DNA of 23,483 nt. Origin: Methanobacteriaceae archaeon UBA349. GTDB taxonomy: Archaea; Methanobacteriota; Methanobacteria; Methanobacteriales; Methanobacteriaceae. This document shows, one piece after another, positions 12,601 through 19,867 of the stretch. The position numbers and the translations under genes are program-made. Location of the stretch: NCBI GenBank assembly GCA_002509745.1, contig DAWK01000110.1:1-23483 (forward strand). Reading direction: 5' to 3'. Each line of letters begins with the position of its first letter. The stretch's first letter is position 1. A model generated the notes under the pieces. That model did not search any database, was not told the origin of the DNA, and saw only the letters and a list, made by a program, of their open reading frames with translations.

Positions 12601-13086
12601 ATGGAAGGAAACGTATGGAAGTTCGGAGATGATATTGATACGGATATCATAATTCCTGGACGTTATTTAGTAGTTATAGATCCTAAAGAACTTGCAAAGC
12701 ATGTTATGGAAGGTTTAGACCCTGATTTCCACGATAAAGTTAATGAAGGAGATTTCATATTAGGTGGAAAGAATTTTGGATGTGGTTCATCTCGTGAACA
12801 CGCTCCACTGGCATTCAAAGGTGCTGGAATCTCAGCAGTTATTGCTGAATCCTTTGCCAGAATTTTCTACAGAAACTCTATAAATGTAGGAATTCCACTT
12901 TTAGAAGCTCCAGGAATATCTAAACATTTAGAAACTGGAGACAAAATCGAAGTGGATATGGACAAAGGAGTTATTCGCAAGGTAGAAACTGGAGAAGAAT
13001 ATAAATTCCAAAAATTGCCTGAATTCATGCTAGAAATTCTTGATAAAGGTGGTTTAATCCCTTATGTTAAAGAACAAATGGAATAA
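12601..13086 (+). CDS. leuD: 3-isopropylmalate dehydratase small subunit
   Basis: Small subunit (161 residues) that supplies the substrate-recognition loop to the LeuC active site. Visible are FGDDIDTDIIIPGRYLVV (8-25), the catalytic GCGSSREHAP and AESFARIFYRNSINVG, all typical of the archaeal swivel domain. In Methanocaldococcus the homoaconitase small subunit has YLRT, with Arg26 binding the extra carboxylate, whereas isopropylmalate isomerases have a hydrophobic residue. Here the motif is YLVV with Val24 at that position, so I assign LeuD rather than AksE/HacB. The frame is open to a GTG at 12592, but that GTG belongs to the GGTG ribosome binding site, so ATG 12601 is the start. leuB follows after 134 bases. 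Confidence 0.88.
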   Translation: MEGNVWKFGDDIDTDIIIPGRYLVVIDPKELAKHVMEGLDPDFHDKVNEGDFILGGKNFGCGSSREHAPLAFKGAGISAVIAESFARIFYRNSINVGIPLLEAPGISKHLETGDKIEVDMDKGVIRKVETGEEYKFQKLPEFMLEILDKGGLIPYVKEQME

Positions 13087-13090
13087 ACCA

Positions 13091-13123
13091 TTTTTTTCTT
13101 TAATTTAATAATTGAATTAAATT
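13091..13123 (+). terminator. T-run and hairpin between leuD and leuB
   Basis: A seven-T run (13091-13097) follows the leuD stop, then AATTTAAT (13102-13109) and ATTAAATT (13116-13123) form an 8-bp stem. It may reduce read-through into leuB or be an RNA processing point. Confidence 0.3.
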
Positions 13124-13220
13124 TATTAAAAAATTAATAATAAATTGATTATGATTGATTAAATTAGTAAATAATGCTAATTTAAGCTTTAAATAATAAA
13201 ATTAAACACTTGGTGTTATT

Positions 13221-14210
13221 ATGTACAAAATATCTGTTATTCCCGGAGATGGAATAGGAAAAGAAGTAATGGAAGCAGCCCTTCATGTTTTAGAAGCTGT
13301 TAACCTTGATTTTGATTATGAATTTGCCGAAGCAGGTGATGAATACGAAGCCGTGAGTGGAATACCGCTGCCTCCAGAAACAATTGATATTGTAAAAGAT
13401 TCTCAATCCTGTTTATTTGGAGCTGCAGGTGAATCCGCTGCAGACGTAATTGTTAAAATGAGGCAAGAATTAGATCTCTATGTCAATTTAAGGCCCGTGA
13501 AATCATATCCTGGAACAAAAAGTTTATTTGATAATTTAGACTTTGTAATTGTTCGGGAAAACACGGAAGGAATGTACATCGGCCTAGAAGAAGAAACTGA
13601 AGAAGGAGCTATTGCCAAGCGAGTTATAACCCGTAAGGCTTCTGAGAGAATTTCCAGATTTGGATTTGAATACGCGGTTAAAACCGGAAGGAAAAGGGTA
13701 ACTGCTGTGCACAAGGCCAATGTCTTAAAAAAGACAGATGGTGTATTTAAAGACAGCTTTTACAAAGTTTCAGAAGAATTTCCACAATTAGAATCCAATG
13801 ATTTCTATGTGGATGCTACTGCCATGTATTTCCTAACTAAGCCTGAAATGTTTGATGTTATAGTCACCACCAACCTATTTGGAGATATTTTATCTGATGA
13901 AGGTGCAGGACTGGTCGGAGGACTAGGATTAATACCTTCCGCCAATATTGGAGACAATCAGGGGTTATTTGAACCAGTACACGGCTCTGCTCCACGTCAT
14001 GCTGGAAAAGGAACTGCTAATCCTGCAGCCATGATGTTATCTGCAGTTTTGATGCTTGATTATCTGGATGAAACTGAAGAAGCTCGTAAAATGGAAAATG
14101 CTATAGTTGAAACCTTGGCAGAAGGAAAAGTAGTCACCCAAGATCTAGGTGGTAACTCATCTACCATGGCCATGGCCGCTGAAGTTAAAACCAAATTAGA
14201 AAACTTATAA
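13221..14210 (+). CDS. leuB: 3-isopropylmalate dehydrogenase
   Basis: An NAD-dependent beta-decarboxylating dehydrogenase, 329 residues, that converts 3-isopropylmalate to 2-oxoisocaproate. Landmarks are IPGDGIGKEV (7-16), RENTEGMYIG (about 112-121) for substrate binding, the catalytic VHKANVLKKTDG (about 163-174), NLFGDILSDEGAGLVGGLG (about 219-237) with metal-binding aspartates, and the cofactor segment HGSAPRHAGKGTANPAA (about 254-270). The paralogue AksF (homoisocitrate dehydrogenase in coenzyme B synthesis) is hard to tell apart by eye; position behind a LeuD with the isopropylmalate-type loop makes LeuB likelier. GGTG at 13212-13215 fixes the start. An oligo-T tract (14234-14240) after the stop probably ends the leu operon. 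Confidence 0.82.
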   Translation: MYKISVIPGDGIGKEVMEAALHVLEAVNLDFDYEFAEAGDEYEAVSGIPLPPETIDIVKDSQSCLFGAAGESAADVIVKMRQELDLYVNLRPVKSYPGTKSLFDNLDFVIVRENTEGMYIGLEEETEEGAIAKRVITRKASERISRFGFEYAVKTGRKRVTAVHKANVLKKTDGVFKDSFYKVSEEFPQLESNDFYVDATAMYFLTKPEMFDVIVTTNLFGDILSDEGAGLVGGLGLIPSANIGDNQGLFEPVHGSAPRHAGKGTANPAAMMLSAVLMLDYLDETEEARKMENAIVETLAEGKVVTQDLGGNSSTMAMAAEVKTKLENL

Positions 14211-14378
14211 AATCATTTTATATCTGCTTTCTAATTTTTTTCAAACCTAAATATAACAATAGTTAATTATTATAGTAGAATATAAAGAAAGGAAAAGAAA
14301 ATAATAATGTGAAATTAATTAAAGAATAAATTGTATAAATATTAAATTAGTAGATTAAATGAATCTAGATTGATTCTA

Positions 14379-14392
14379 TTTATATTATAAAC
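14379..14392 (+). promoter_or_regulatory. Candidate TATA box of the cysteine desulfurase gene
   Basis: TTTATATTATAAAC lies about 50-63 bases before ATG 14442, consistent with a start site near 14410-14415. A GAATC/GATTC dyad (14361-14376) lies just upstream. Confidence 0.4.
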
Positions 14393-14441
14393 TATAATTA
14401 ATTGATAATTAGTTAATTCCCACAATATGGAGAAGTTTACA

Positions 14442-15641
14442 ATGGAAACTAGTGAAGTAAGGGCCGATATTCCTCTTTTAGAAAAAGTCATTTACTTAGA
14501 TGCCGCTAGCACAACCCCTACACCCAAACCAGTGGTAGAGGCCATGTGCGATTACTTTTATAATTACAATGCCAATACCGGGCGGGGAGCTTACTCTTTA
14601 TCAATTAAAGCCACCCAAAAAATGAAAGATGCTAAACAGAAAGTTGCTAGTTTCATAAATGCCTCTCCCAAAGAGATTGTTTTTACAAAAAACACCACGG
14701 AAGCTATAAATATTGTGGCCAATGGCCTAAGCTTTAAAAAAGGAGATTCAATTATTGTGCCCAATATAGAGCATCATTCTAATTTTCTACCCTGGATAAA
14801 TCTTAGAAAAAAAGGAGTTAATTTAAAAATTGTCAAAGCAGATTCTAATGGAATAGTTAATCCTTCTTCCATTGAAAAAGCAATAGACGAAACTACTAGG
14901 ATTATTACAGTCACCCATGTTTCCAATGCCATAGGTTCTGTGCAGGAAGTGCATGAAATTGGCAAAATTGCTAGAGAAAAAGATTTATTATATCTAGTAG
15001 ATGCTGCCCAATCCATAGGCCATATGAACGTAGATATTAATGACATAAATGCAGATTTTGCAGCTTTTCCGGGGCATAAAGGTACTTTAGGTCCAGTTGG
15101 CACTGGTTTTCTCTACTGCAACCAGAAAAGAGTTTCTGAGTTAGAGCCCACTTCTTTGGGAGGTGGAACAGTGCTGGATGTTTCAGAAGATGATTTCGAA
15201 TTAGAAACATTTCCAGCTAAATTTGAAGGAGGAACATCAAATATTGCAGGTTTTATAGGTTTAGGAGCTTCTATTGACTATATTAATAGAATAGGGATGG
15301 GAAAAATAGAAAAACATAGTATAAATCTCACTCAAGAGCTTTATTCATCCTTAGCCAGTATAGAAAATGTAACTTGCTATGGAAATCCCCAAAATATTTA
15401 TGGTATTGTATCCTTTAACATTAATAATATGCATCCCCATGACGTGGCTAAAATTCTGGATGAAATAGGAGGAATATGTGTAAGAAGTGGTTATCACTGC
15501 GCAATTCCTGCTATAAAACACATTGGCGCCTATGAACAGGGGGGAACTGTACGTGCGTCTGTACATTATTATAATACCTCAGAAGAAATCCAGAAACTAG
15601 CTAAAACCGTGGGAGAGATTGCAAAAACATTTGGAGCGTAA
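14442..15641 (+). CDS. SufS-like cysteine desulfurase (class V aminotransferase)
   Basis: A PLP enzyme of the NifS/SufS/CsdA family that takes sulfur from cysteine as an enzyme persulfide. The 399-residue form carries YLDAASTTPTPKPV near the N-terminus, the PLP-contacting VDAAQSIGH (186-194), Schiff-base lysine K213 in FPGHKGT, and a group II-type active-site segment CVRSGYHC with the likely persulfide Cys at 353. The last part RASVHYYNTSEEI is typical. The frame opens at ATG 14427 with no ribosome binding site, whereas GGAGAAG (14429-14435) sits seven bases before ATG 14442, so I use the latter. Many methanogens lack such enzymes and use sulfide, so its presence matters. A 27-residue membrane microprotein starts three bases after the stop. 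Fe-S supply is inferred. Confidence 0.88.
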   Translation: METSEVRADIPLLEKVIYLDAASTTPTPKPVVEAMCDYFYNYNANTGRGAYSLSIKATQKMKDAKQKVASFINASPKEIVFTKNTTEAINIVANGLSFKKGDSIIVPNIEHHSNFLPWINLRKKGVNLKIVKADSNGIVNPSSIEKAIDETTRIITVTHVSNAIGSVQEVHEIGKIAREKDLLYLVDAAQSIGHMNVDINDINADFAAFPGHKGTLGPVGTGFLYCNQKRVSELEPTSLGGGTVLDVSEDDFELETFPAKFEGGTSNIAGFIGLGASIDYINRIGMGKIEKHSINLTQELYSSLASIENVTCYGNPQNIYGIVSFNINNMHPHDVAKILDEIGGICVRSGYHCAIPAIKHIGAYEQGGTVRASVHYYNTSEEIQKLAKTVGEIAKTFGA

Positions 15642-15644
15642 AAA

Positions 15645-15728
15645 ATGGAAAGACCTCAGGCAATAGCTCTTTTTATAATATTTATCATGGTATTCAGTAC
15701 TGTAGCTTATGCACTACTTTGGATTTAA
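15645..15728 (+). CDS. 27-residue single-span membrane microprotein
   Basis: A short frame starts ATG GAA AGA three bases after the cysteine desulfurase stop codon and ends TGG ATT TAA. The product begins MERPQ and continues with an almost wholly hydrophobic stretch of about 22 residues (AIALFIIFIMVFSTVAYALL), enough for one membrane helix. GGAG (15633-15636) in the last codons of the desulfurase gene is eight bases before the ATG, so translation is probably coupled. The frame contains codons well adapted to a helix and no low-complexity run, unlike random AT-rich spacer. I do not recognise a family. It could anchor or modulate the desulfurase at the membrane, or be unrelated; conservation is the deciding evidence. 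Confidence 0.55.
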   Translation: MERPQAIALFIIFIMVFSTVAYALLWI

Positions 15729-15777
15729 TTCCTGATTAAGTCTATGAATATTAGAAAAAGAATTTTTAGCAAAAAAT

Positions 15778-15791
15778 AAAATATATTTAAA
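15778..15791 (+). promoter_or_regulatory. Candidate TATA box of ribH
   Basis: AAAATATATTTAAA lies about 60-72 bases before the ribH start, allowing a start site near 15815 and a short leader with GGAGGT at 15837-15842. Confidence 0.3.
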
Positions 15792-15849
15792 TATCTTTAA
15801 AATATCAGTTTAAAAAAAATAAATATTCGCTAATTTGGAGGTAGATTAA

Positions 15850-16260
15850 ATGGTTAATGTAAGAATTGGGGCCGTAGTAGCAGAATTTAATTATGATATA
15901 ACTCACATGATGCTTGAACTTGCTAAAGAACATGCGAAGTTTTTAGATTCAGAAATAACTGAAGTAATTACAGTTCCGGGAGTTTTTGATATGCCTCTGG
16001 CCATAAAAAAACTTTTAAAGCAAGAAGATATTGATGCAGTAATCACCTTAGGCGCAGTGATTGAGGGATCAACCGATCACGACCAAATCGTAGTACAACA
16101 TGCTTCCCGGAAGATTGCAGATTTAGCCTTGGAATATGACAAACCAGTTTCATTAGGAATTTCTGGCCCCGGTATGACACGTATAGAGGCCCATCAACGA
16201 GTTGAATACGGTAAAAGAGCTGTTGAAGCTGTTGTTAAGATGTGTGACCGTTTAAAATAA
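15850..16260 (+). CDS. ribH: 6,7-dimethyl-8-ribityllumazine synthase
   Basis: Condenses 5-amino-6-ribitylaminouracil with 3,4-dihydroxy-2-butanone 4-phosphate to lumazine, the penultimate step of riboflavin synthesis; methanogens need it for FMN and FAD (for example in HdrA and DmrX). At 136 residues it matches the compact archaeal form. Visible motifs are VAEFNYDITHMML at the N-terminus (substrate aromatic ring), VPGVFDMPLAIKKLL (about 43-57), the phosphate and catalytic loop GAVIEGSTDHD (about 73-83, with the catalytic His) and GISGPGMTRIEAHQR (about 107-121). GGAGGT precedes the ATG by seven bases. It appears to be a single-gene unit: a TATA-like box upstream and a hairpin with T-rich tail after the stop. 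Confidence 0.93.
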   Translation: MVNVRIGAVVAEFNYDITHMMLELAKEHAKFLDSEITEVITVPGVFDMPLAIKKLLKQEDIDAVITLGAVIEGSTDHDQIVVQHASRKIADLALEYDKPVSLGISGPGMTRIEAHQRVEYGKRAVEAVVKMCDRLK

Positions 16261-16278
16261 TTTGATTCAAATCAAATT
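16259..16278 (+). terminator. Hairpin terminator after ribH
   Basis: AATTTGATT (16259-16267) and AATCAAATT (16270-16278) form a perfect 9-bp stem with a 2-base loop that overlaps the ribH stop codon, followed by ATATATTTTTATT. Apart from the dyad listed next, 16279-16524 is featureless AT-rich spacer. Confidence 0.5.
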
Positions 16279-16322
16279 ATATATTTTTATTATATAAATG
16301 AGATTATACATTAAACTTTAAT

Positions 16323-16367
16323 TTCCTATTTAACATGGTTCTGATTATTTTTAGGAAATAATAGGAA
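16323..16367 (+). repeat. Inverted repeat with alternative pairing upstream of mmp11
   Basis: TTCCTATT (16323-16330) can pair with AATAGGAA (16360-16367), or its first six bases with TAGGAA (16352-16357). The two pairings exclude each other. The element is about 160-200 bases upstream of the marker protein gene. Confidence 0.3.
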
Positions 16368-16524
16368 TTAATTAGGATTTTTAATTTTTAATCATTAATT
16401 TATTAAACTCAATTATATGAATATAAAATTTTTAAATAAGAATAATTAATAAAAGTTGATTATTGCAAATTATTGTCCAATTATTAACTTTTAAAATATC
16501 TTAAAGAATTTTAGAGGCATTTTA

Positions 16525-17457
16525 ATGGAAATTTTGACTCCTCAAGATCTAAAAGAAAAATTCAACGACCCCTGGATAGCTCCTTATCAAAAAGTTCTCA
16601 CCATGGTTGATCAAGAGCAGGTAGAAATCGTAGAATATCATCCCTGTGTATCTGGTTCGCACTGGATAGTTCACCAATATCAAAGAACCAGTGAATTAAT
16701 CCTAAAATCTTATCGAGACGGGAATAAACACGTTTTTATTACCAAAATAGGGAAAACTCCTCTAGAACTAAAGCCCAGTATAAATGCAGCAGGAATAGAA
16801 GAAGTAGCCGTAGAAGGAAATGAAGTCCGTGTGGTCCATGCGGGACTAGCTGGTGCAGGAGTAGGGGCTGCTATGTGTCGGGGGATGGCAGAGGGAGTAA
16901 AAAGAGTTGAATTATATGATGTAGGTGGCGGGTCAAAAATGGGAAAAGCCGCGGTTATAACCCCTAAACTTGAAAAAGTAGTCTTAGGTGTGGATGACAC
17001 AGATACTAAAGATGAAGGTGCTACTTGGACCATGGCCCATAATATGGCTATGGATTTAGCCAAACAAGGCTTTCAATATTTAGATCATGTTATTGTACAA
17101 TTATATCCTCACAATCCCCATAAAACTCAAAATTGCGTTTCTATTGCACTCACCTTTGCTGTAAAACCTGGTGAAAAAGATAAGTTAGTTAAAAAAGCTC
17201 AGGAAATTTTAAAAGAAAAAACATTGTCCGAAAAAACATCTATTGCTGTTTTAGAAGGTATATCAATTCCTAAGGCTCTAAGAGAATATGCTGAAAGAAC
17301 TAAAAAATCTATGATAACTGTTGAAGAAGCGGAATCCGTTGCCAAAGAGGTAGGGGTGGAATTAATTGAAGTTACAGGTTCACATGGAAAAATAGGTGCA
17401 CTTGCGGCATTAGGATTATATGATGATGTGGATGAAGCCGTGAAAGTCTATTATTAA
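16525..17457 (+). CDS. Methanogenesis marker protein 11 (TiaS kinase-like core)
   Basis: A 310-residue protein that I recognise as methanogenesis marker 11, a family restricted to methanogens and their relatives and of unknown function. Its C-terminal half (about 150-310) has the motifs of the kinase domain of TiaS, the archaeal tRNA(Ile2) agmatidine synthetase: GVDDTDTKDEGAT (155-167), LYPHNPHKTQNCVSIAL (193-209) and GSHGKIGALAALGLYD (285-300). TiaS uses the equivalent DDTD aspartates for phosphotransfer. The TiaS OB and zinc domains are absent; instead there is a unique N-terminal half with YHPCVSGSHWIVHQYQ (38-53) and a Gly-rich stretch at 107-142. The start follows GAGG (16514-16517). It converges with the glycosyltransferase gene and has a strong terminator. 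Confidence 0.82.
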   Translation: MEILTPQDLKEKFNDPWIAPYQKVLTMVDQEQVEIVEYHPCVSGSHWIVHQYQRTSELILKSYRDGNKHVFITKIGKTPLELKPSINAAGIEEVAVEGNEVRVVHAGLAGAGVGAAMCRGMAEGVKRVELYDVGGGSKMGKAAVITPKLEKVVLGVDDTDTKDEGATWTMAHNMAMDLAKQGFQYLDHVIVQLYPHNPHKTQNCVSIALTFAVKPGEKDKLVKKAQEILKEKTLSEKTSIAVLEGISIPKALREYAERTKKSMITVEEAESVAKEVGVELIEVTGSHGKIGALAALGLYDDVDEAVKVYY

Positions 17458-17459
17458 TA

Positions 17460-17493
17460 ATTAATGATACTATTTATTATCATTAATTTTTTT
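17460..17493 (+). terminator. Hairpin plus U-run terminator after mmp11
   Basis: ATTAATGATA (17460-17469) and TATCATTAAT (17478-17487) form a perfect 10-bp stem with an 8-base loop, immediately followed by seven T. It starts two bases past the stop codon. Confidence 0.65.
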
Positions 17494-17575
17494 AATATTT
17501 TTATTTTTATTTTCAAATTGAAATTAAATTAATTTAAAATATCAATGATAAAAAGAGCCATCATAATAAAATTCG

Positions 17576-17583
17576 AAAAAAAA
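17576..17583 (-). terminator. Poly-U terminator of the glycosyltransferase gene
   Basis: Eight A on the plus strand give eight U on the minus-strand message, 14 bases after the stop codon. It faces the mmp11 terminator in the convergent gap. Confidence 0.5.
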
Positions 17584-17597
17584 GAAAATTTTAATTT

Positions 17598-19331
17598 TTA
17601 GTTAAGGGTTCCATTTATATTAAAATTTAAAAATTTACCCACTGATGCAGTTGCAAATTTTACATCAGTGGTTGCATAGTCTCCGATTTCAATTTTAATC
17701 TCATGAGTTCCCCACTGAACAAAATATTCATTCAAACTACGTTTATCGGTGAATTGAATAGTTTTTACCTTTAAATCATTGATATAAATATTATAAGATC
17801 CATTGTCCATTAAACCAGATGTAGTGGCCAATTTTTCATTATCCACATAAATATCAACCTTTCTACCAACTGCTTCATTATTTTGAATTATTATTCCTTC
17901 TTGGAGAGTAATGTTATTGGCAGTTGATTCCTCAGTAGAAACATTTTTTTGAGCATAAATATTATTAAAAACTTTACGCAGATTTCCATCCTGTATGGAA
18001 TCTCCTACATCAATATACAAGCTCTGGCGGGCTTGCAAGGGTATTCTAATTATATTATCTTCCCCTGGCCGAGGCTGGTTCAAAACATATCCCTGTCCAG
18101 CAATATAAAGTTTATCCCCATAATTAAGACCTAAAGTAGCTATAGCTTCTCTAGACATCCTTATACTAATATTTTCATTTTCCAAAGCACTATCTACAGT
18201 ATAAGGGCCACGAACATCAAATGTTCTATTGTCAGAAGAATTCTTCCATATAATTAGATTTCCAGAATTTGGTTCTATAGAAATTTTACCGTCATCAACA
18301 TGCACTGCCCCTAAAAGTGTAGAAAGCATGGCAATCAAAATGATTCCTGACACCAGTATAGGGAAATGCATATATGTAAAAGATTTTAGTGACTGAGTTC
18401 TTCCTTCATGCCGCATCAGCATGTGGATAGACCTTTTAATCAGTTTAAAAATGTAATATATCGCCAATACCATGCCCACTAGAGATATTATTATCCAGAT
18501 AGTAGCTGGAATTACTCTAATGAAAAATACTCCAAAAACACCTAAAGATGATAAAGAAAGCCCTAATATGCCCATGCGAATGTATTTCCCCATGGAATCC
18601 ATCATGGTCACCCGACCATATTCCATAGCCCGATCCACAATAGTTCGCACCACTTCATTGGCCACTACATTCAGGTCTGCTAGATTAGACATCTGGTGCT
18701 TAATATCTCCTATGTCTACTTCCTTAATGCGAAGACCCTGAACATCTGCATCCAGTACAATACCCACATCAACCCCATAGTCCTCTTCAAATCTTATTTT
18801 ATTCAGGGCCGTTCTTTTAGCCGCGAATTGTCCACTGAGGGGCTGATCAAACTTTACTTCTGGAAAAAAGAAGTTCAAAAGAGGTTTGGCAGTTAATTCC
18901 GTTACCCTTCCACCTTCTCTTTTAAATTTAGTTTTGGTGATATCTGCTTTTCCATCTAAAATAGGTTTGATCATATTATCAACCTGATTAATGGTTAGAT
19001 TTTCTAAATCTGCATCTATAAACGCGACAATATCACCATTTGAATGTTTAAAACCCGTTTTAAGAGCTGCACCCTTACCTTGGTTGGTAGTATGTCTTAT
19101 TATACTGGCCCCTGCTATTTTTGCCTTTTCATAAGTATTATCAAAGGACCCATCATCTACAACCAATACTTCCTGAACATATTTACAGGAAAGAGCAGTT
19201 TTCACAACATGCGCCACATTTTCTTCTTCATTATATGCAGGTATTACCACAGAAACTCGCAAGTGGGACCCATTACCATTATTCTTTATGGCAGCTAATA
19301 GGAAAACGATGATTAGAATCAAGCAGGACAA
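17598..19331 (-). CDS. Membrane glycosyltransferase, family 2, with C-terminal beta-rich domain
   Basis: A 577-residue protein. After an N-terminal hydrophobic helix (about 2-15) comes a GT2-type catalytic domain (about 24-240): VSVVIPAYNEEENV, VVDDGS (57-62 region) and the metal/nucleotide-sugar motif DAD (106-108), with GPGS-like features such as VDIGDIKHQ near 214. Three membrane helices follow (about 252-275, 278-296, 323-343), then roughly 230 residues of Asn-rich, strand-rich sequence ending in NINGTLN, with several N-x-S/T sites, probably outside the cell. The frame opens at GTG 19376 without a ribosome binding site; GAGGTG (19343-19338) six bases before TTG 19331 decides the start. 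The activated-sugar donor and acceptor (lipid, glycan or protein) cannot be read from sequence. A role in cell-envelope glycoconjugate synthesis is inferred. Confidence 0.8.
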   Translation of the reverse strand: MSCLILIIVFLLAAIKNNGNGSHLRVSVVIPAYNEEENVAHVVKTALSCKYVQEVLVVDDGSFDNTYEKAKIAGASIIRHTTNQGKGAALKTGFKHSNGDIVAFIDADLENLTINQVDNMIKPILDGKADITKTKFKREGGRVTELTAKPLLNFFFPEVKFDQPLSGQFAAKRTALNKIRFEEDYGVDVGIVLDADVQGLRIKEVDIGDIKHQMSNLADLNVVANEVVRTIVDRAMEYGRVTMMDSMGKYIRMGILGLSLSSLGVFGVFFIRVIPATIWIIISLVGMVLAIYYIFKLIKRSIHMLMRHEGRTQSLKSFTYMHFPILVSGIILIAMLSTLLGAVHVDDGKISIEPNSGNLIIWKNSSDNRTFDVRGPYTVDSALENENISIRMSREAIATLGLNYGDKLYIAGQGYVLNQPRPGEDNIIRIPLQARQSLYIDVGDSIQDGNLRKVFNNIYAQKNVSTEESTANNITLQEGIIIQNNEAVGRKVDIYVDNEKLATTSGLMDNGSYNIYINDLKVKTIQFTDKRSLNEYFVQWGTHEIKIEIGDYATTDVKFATASVGKFLNFNINGTLN

Positions 19332-19406
19332 ATTTTGCACCTCATCTCTACAATCAAGGCATGTATTTTTTAACACGATTTTTGATAGTAGTTTTAATTA
19401 GTAATT

Positions 19407-19419
19407 TTAATATATTTAT
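19407..19419 (-). promoter_or_regulatory. Candidate TATA box of the glycosyltransferase gene
   Basis: On the minus strand ATAAATATATTAA lies 76-88 bases before the TTG start. The divergent spacer 19377-19867 otherwise holds only AT-rich sequence apart from the palindrome and promoter elements on the purE side; no gene or RNA is seen. Confidence 0.3.
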
Positions 19420-19702
19420 TGATGAATTTATTAGAATTTTTATTATTTTATATTTATTCCTTTTAAGTACTATAAAATATTTTTAAATGATATTAAATAG
19501 ATTTTATTGAATTAAATTTACTAGAATTCTTAAAACAGTATATTGAAAATATATAATAGATTTATTATAATTCTTTTAATAGAGAAGCCTTAAATTATTT
19601 AATATACCCACTTTTTATTTAATATATCAATTGATTTTTATAATGATTTAATAAGAATTTAATTATTAAATTGTTATTCGACTTACTTAAATAATTTGTT
19701 AC

Positions 19703-19720
19703 ACTATAATATATTATAGT
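19703..19720. repeat. 18-bp perfect palindrome upstream of purE
   Basis: ACTATAATATATTATAGT is fully self-complementary. The half-site ACTATAAT recurs at 19751-19758, and between them TAGCTA occurs twice in 16 bases (19737-19752). Together they form a compact repeat array about 110-165 bases upstream of the purE start, a candidate operator cluster. Confidence 0.45.
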
Positions 19721-19789
19721 TTACTAATCAGCAAATAGCTAGTATTAGCTACTATAATTCAAAAAATTTGACTAATTCCTTCATTAAGT

Positions 19790-19808
19790 CTATAAAAATT
19801 TATAAATT
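19790..19808 (+). promoter_or_regulatory. Candidate TATA box of purE
   Basis: CTATAAAAATTTATAAATT lies about 60-78 bases before the TTG start. A start site near 19825 would leave a leader of about 40 bases ending in AGGTGA. Confidence 0.4.
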
Positions 19809-19867
19809 GCATAGCTAAATTTCAAATCTAATAAATTAATCTAAAAATCAAAAACAGGTGAAACAAA

